From assembly GCA_015058655.1 (NCBI GenBank), contig SVBX01000018.1, forward strand, positions 1 to 61,424: a stretch of 61,424 bases of DNA. The letters run 5' to 3'. Within the stretch, counting starts at the first letter, position 1; each line of letters begins with the position of its first letter. This DNA is from Pseudoselenomonas ruminantium (GTDB lineage Bacteria > Bacillota > Negativicutes > Selenomonadales > Selenomonadaceae). The notes beneath the pieces were generated by a model. The model did not search any database. It was not told where the DNA came from and saw only the letters and a program-made list of their open reading frames with translations. The position numbers and the translations under genes were made by a program. This document shows positions 59,149 through 61,424 of the stretch, piece after piece.

Positions 59149-59179
59149 GAGAGCAGGTACTATGAAGGCAGCCGGCCAT

Positions 59180-59214
59180 AAAAAAAGGAACCTTCCGGCT
59201 CAAGGTTCCTTTTG
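59180..59214. terminator. preA terminator
   Basis: Stem AAAGGAACCTT-ccggctc-AAGGTTCCTTTT with A/T runs, about 20 bp past the preA stop on the minus strand. Confidence 0.85.
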
Positions 59215-59233
59215 CATACGGCAGATATTTTCC

Positions 59234-60736
59234 CTATGATTTGGTGACGATTTTCCCCGAAGGGCGGATAGCTCCTGCCGGGCACACCAGCAAGCACAGG
59301 TGGCAGCCCACACAGTTCTTGGGCAGCAGCACAGGGCGGCGCTCCTCGTTGAGCTTCAGGGCCTGATGACCGCCATCATCGCAGGAAATCACGCAGCGGC
59401 CGCACCCCAGGCAGCGCTTGCGGTCAAACTTCGGATAGACCACAGCATCCCGCCCGAGGGTATCAGTAGCAGGGCTGACATGGGGCAACGCCAGCCCTGC
59501 CAGCTCACTGACCCTGTGCATCCCCTTGCGGCGCATGTACAGGGAAAGGCCTTCCTTCATATCCTCCACGATGCGGTAGCCGTACTCCATGACCGCAGTG
59601 GTGACCTGCACGCTGCCGGCCCCCAGCAGCATGAACTCCAGGGCATCCCGCCAGGTCTCTATGCCTCCCATGCCGCTGAAGTGCATCCCTCTGAGTTTCT
59701 CATTGTGCCCCAGTTCCGCCATGAAACGCAGGGCTATGGGCTTCACTGCCCTGCCGCTGTAGCCCCCCACGGCAGAATGGCCCTGCACTGCCGGGCTGGA
59801 CACATAGGTATCCAGGTCAAGGCCCATGATGCTCTTGATGGTATTGATGGCAGAAATGCCGTCCGCCCCGCCCCTTCGGGCAGCCTCAGCAGCAGTGCTC
59901 ATCTCAGCCACATTGGGAGTGGGCTTGGCCAGCACGGGGATCTTCACCCTGGCCTTGGCCGCCGCAGTGAAGCGTTCCACCAGCTCCGGCACCTGGCCGA
60001 TATCGGACCCCAGCCCCTCCTCCATCATATTGGGGCAGGAAAAATTCAGCTCGATGGCGTCCGCCCCGTTTTCCTCGCAGATATGCGCCAGCTCCCCCCA
60101 CTCCTTGTCATCCTTGCCCATGATGGAGGCCAGGATGAATTTATGAGGGTATTCCTTCTTCAGCCGCCGAAACACCGCCATATTTTCCTCCACCGTATGA
60201 TCTGACAGCTGCTCGATATTCTTGAACCCCGTGAAGCAGCCGCTGGCTCCCTTCACAGCTGCAAAGCGGGGAGATGCCTCGCGGATATCCAGAGAGCAGA
60301 TGGTCTTGAAAGCCGCCCCTGCCCAGCCTGTCTCGAAAGCCCTGGCACACATATCATAGTTGCTGGCCACCACGGAAGAAGAGAGCAGGAAGGGGCTGTC
60401 GACAGCCACGCCGCAGATGTCCGTCGTCAGATCCACGCCGCCGCTCAAGTCTTCCCTGACTACCGCCGGCCGCACCTCCTCAGCCAGCCTGGTGAGCAAA
60501 GCCCTTACAGGCACCTGCCCAGATTTGACGCAAGCTCCCTCGCAGGGCGCATCGCAGACAGCGCAGGGATTGTCTTCGTAAAGGCGCAGAGCCGCCCCAT
60601 CCTCATTGTCGAACCAGATGCTCCTAAGGAGCTCCGAAGGCCTCTGCTGATGGTAACATACCGCATCGCAGGGAGCATCCCTGCAGAGGATGCAGGCGAG
60701 CATATCCCCGCGTTTGATGATTGCTTCTTTTTTCAT
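59234..60736 (-). CDS. preA: PreA-type dihydropyrimidine dehydrogenase with extra N-terminal Fe-S domain
   Basis: 500 aa, cytoplasmic. Residues ~1-100 have two cysteine groups (C15, C18, C23, C27 and C58, C61, C65, C69), as in the helical iron-sulfur domain at the start of PreT/GltD-type proteins. Residues ~105-410 are the FMN-binding barrel of PreA/dihydroorotate dehydrogenase (SPFLLSSSVVASNYDM, ELNFSCPNM, GMGGIETWRDALEFML). The C-terminus (~430-500) carries two 4Fe-4S sites, CLGCGRCVISC and CVGCHLCLLVC. The family reduces uracil or thymine, or runs in reverse. No preT (FAD/NADH subunit) lies in the window. AAAAGGAGG precedes the ATG. Confidence 0.88.
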   Translation of the reverse strand: MKKEAIIKRGDMLACILCRDAPCDAVCYHQQRPSELLRSIWFDNEDGAALRLYEDNPCAVCDAPCEGACVKSGQVPVRALLTRLAEEVRPAVVREDLSGGVDLTTDICGVAVDSPFLLSSSVVASNYDMCARAFETGWAGAAFKTICSLDIREASPRFAAVKGASGCFTGFKNIEQLSDHTVEENMAVFRRLKKEYPHKFILASIMGKDDKEWGELAHICEENGADAIELNFSCPNMMEEGLGSDIGQVPELVERFTAAAKARVKIPVLAKPTPNVAEMSTAAEAARRGGADGISAINTIKSIMGLDLDTYVSSPAVQGHSAVGGYSGRAVKPIALRFMAELGHNEKLRGMHFSGMGGIETWRDALEFMLLGAGSVQVTTAVMEYGYRIVEDMKEGLSLYMRRKGMHRVSELAGLALPHVSPATDTLGRDAVVYPKFDRKRCLGCGRCVISCDDGGHQALKLNEERRPVLLPKNCVGCHLCLLVCPAGAIRPSGKIVTKS

Positions 60737-60818
60737 GGGGCGCCTCCTTTTCGTTCACCGCGAATACCGCTATGTAGATATTCGACAGGCAGGAGGATTT
60801 TCCCCTTTTCTGCGCACG

Positions 60819-60843
60819 AAAAAAGCGCCGCTTTTGCGACGCT
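60819..60843 (-). terminator. terminator of tRNA-Ile2/Arg/Tyr unit
   Basis: Minus-strand hairpin AGCGTCGC-aaaa-GCGGCGCT followed by TTTTTT, 13 bp after tRNA-Tyr. Confidence 0.85.
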
Positions 60844-60855
60844 ATCATTTCAAGG

Positions 60856-60941
60856 TGGTGGGCAGGGATGGATTCGAACCATCGTAGCCGTGAGGCGGCA
60901 GATTTACAGTCTGCTCCCTTTAACCACTCGGGCACCTACCC
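60856..60941 (-). tRNA. tRNA-Tyr (GTA), second copy
   Basis: 86 nt including encoded CCA, identical to 670-755. Anticodon GTA. Confidence 0.95.
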
Positions 60942-60945
60942 ACAA

Positions 60946-61023
60946 TGGTGACCCAGGAGGGACTCGAACCCCCGACCCTTTGATTCGTAGTCAAATACTC
61001 TAATCCAGCTGAGCTACTGAGTC
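60946..61023 (-). tRNA. tRNA-Arg (ACG)
   Basis: 78 nt including encoded CCA. The acceptor stem is GACTCAG/CTGGGTC with a T-G pair, and the anticodon loop CTACGAA gives ACG, normally edited to ICG. Cotranscribed with its neighbours. Confidence 0.93.
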
Positions 61024-61049
61024 ATATTGCAGTAAAAATATGAAGTTTT

Positions 61050-61126
61050 TGGTGGGCCCACTTGGACTCGAACCAAGGACCGACCGGTTATGAGCCGGTT
61101 GCTCTAACCAACTGAGCTATAGGCCC
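61050..61126 (-). tRNA. tRNA with CAT anticodon, probably tRNA-Ile2
   Basis: 77 nt including encoded CCA. The loop CTCATAA gives CAT. C4-G69 and C5-G68 pairs are present, features used by TilS to recognise tRNA-Ile2, whose C34 becomes lysidine. Elongator Met cannot be excluded, but another CAT tRNA at 588-664 fits that role better. Confidence 0.8.
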
Positions 61127-61156
61127 TTACATCGCCATTCATCAGCGACAGGTATT

Positions 61157-61185
61157 ATAATAGCATAGCTGCCCCACCCCGTCAA
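61157..61185 (-). promoter_or_regulatory. promoter of tRNA-Ile2/Arg/Tyr unit
   Basis: Minus-strand TTGACG (61180-61185), 17-bp spacer, TATTAT (61157-61162), about 30 nt before the first tRNA. Confidence 0.7.
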
Positions 61186-61233
61186 CCCCTATTTTGTTTT
61201 TTTGCAAAAAAGTTTCAGGCGCATCGCAGCAAC

Positions 61234-61263
61234 AGAAAAAGCCGACGCATCTGCGCCGGCCGT
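61234..61263 (-). terminator. terminator after tRNA-Gly pair
   Basis: Minus-strand hairpin GCCGGCGCA-ga-TGCGTCGGC followed by TTTTT, about 10 bp after tRNA-Gly. Confidence 0.85.
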
Positions 61264-61271
61264 GATTGCAA

Positions 61272-61346
61272 TGGAGCGGAAAACGAGGCTCGAACTCGCG
61301 ACCCCCACCTTGGCAAGGTGATGCTCTACCACTGAGCTATTTCCGC
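61272..61346 (-). tRNA. tRNA-Gly (GCC)
   Basis: 75 nt including encoded CCA. The acceptor stem is GCGGAAA/TTTCCGC and the anticodon loop TTGCCAA gives GCC. It differs at one position from the next copy. Confidence 0.95.
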
Positions 61347-61350
61347 AATA

Positions 61351-61424
61351 TGGAGCGGAAAACGAGGCTCGAACTCGCGACCCCCACCTTGGCAAGGTGG
61401 TGCTCTACCACTGAGCTATTTCCG
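61351..61424 (-). tRNA. tRNA-Gly (GCC), second tandem copy, cut by window end
   Basis: Same sequence as the preceding tRNA except one base beside the D-arm/anticodon-stem junction. The first nucleotide of the tRNA falls just outside the window. Confidence 0.9.

Overview
The window looks like a chromosomal segment of a flagellated, Gram-negative-type Firmicute of the Negativicutes, most likely Selenomonadaceae. The evidence is a GC-rich Firmicutes gene set, Bacillus-like gene order (yaaR-holB-ricT-trmN6-rsmI-metG-tatD-yabE, and yybS-gdpP-rplI-lonC-dnaB), a meso-diaminopimelate-type MurE, a flagellin and two chemoreceptors. The genus is inference; only about 80 nt of 16S rRNA are present. Almost every gene is on the minus strand; the exceptions are 16488-17181, tRNA-Gly(CCC) and the LCP gene at 44515-45807.

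Region by region: 1-830 holds the 5' end of a minus-strand 16S rRNA gene with two consensus promoters and a tRNA-Tyr/tRNA-Met unit. 857-15328 is the division and cell-wall (dcw) cluster, read mraZ-rsmH-ftsL-(terminator, new promoter)-murE-murF-mraY-murD-murG-murC-ddl-ftsQ-DUF881-sbp-ftsZ. ftsI/spoVD, ftsW, murB and ftsA are absent from it. 15423-18140 carries a polysaccharide deacetylase, a divergent DUF1858/unknown pair and a 3D-domain wall protein. 18239-25812 is the tatD-metG-rsmI-trmN6-ricT-holB-yaaR block. 25851-31710 has a small secreted protein, a diguanylate cyclase, aroF-pheA, an exonuclease and a flagellin. 31731-33948 is a small islet between tRNA-Gly and tRNA-Arg with duplicated borders and an AlbA_2/ATPase regulator. 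33998-43967 has a BASS transporter, two chemoreceptors, aspartase, purA and purB. 44411-50007 has an LCP protein, a NusG-II protein and a sucrose scrA-scrB operon. 50026-53385 has a family-61-like glycosyltransferase with ChW-like repeats, a glycosyltransferase-like pseudogene and dnaB. 53653-59148 is lonC-rplI-gdpP-DUF2232. 59234 to the end is a PreA-type dehydrogenase and five tRNA genes.

The genes mostly serve envelope growth (precursor synthesis from MurE to MurG, division by FtsL/Q/Z, wall remodelling by the 3D and LCP proteins), RNA and translation housekeeping, replication (HolB, DnaB), c-di-AMP and c-di-GMP turnover, and carbon and nitrogen use (sucrose, aspartate, pyrimidines).

The least ordinary material is between and at the edges of genes. 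There are at least six families of structured intergenic repeats, several abutting stop codons inside operons. A hairpin/promoter motif shows compensatory base changes between copies. The tRNA-Gly/tRNA-Arg islet has duplicated borders. Some domain architectures are unusual: a glycosyltransferase with ChW-like repeats, PreA with a PreT-like iron-sulfur N-terminus, RicT with a long arginine-rich tail, and a sucrose PTS protein in A-B-C order. All assignments come from reading the sequence; no database search was run.
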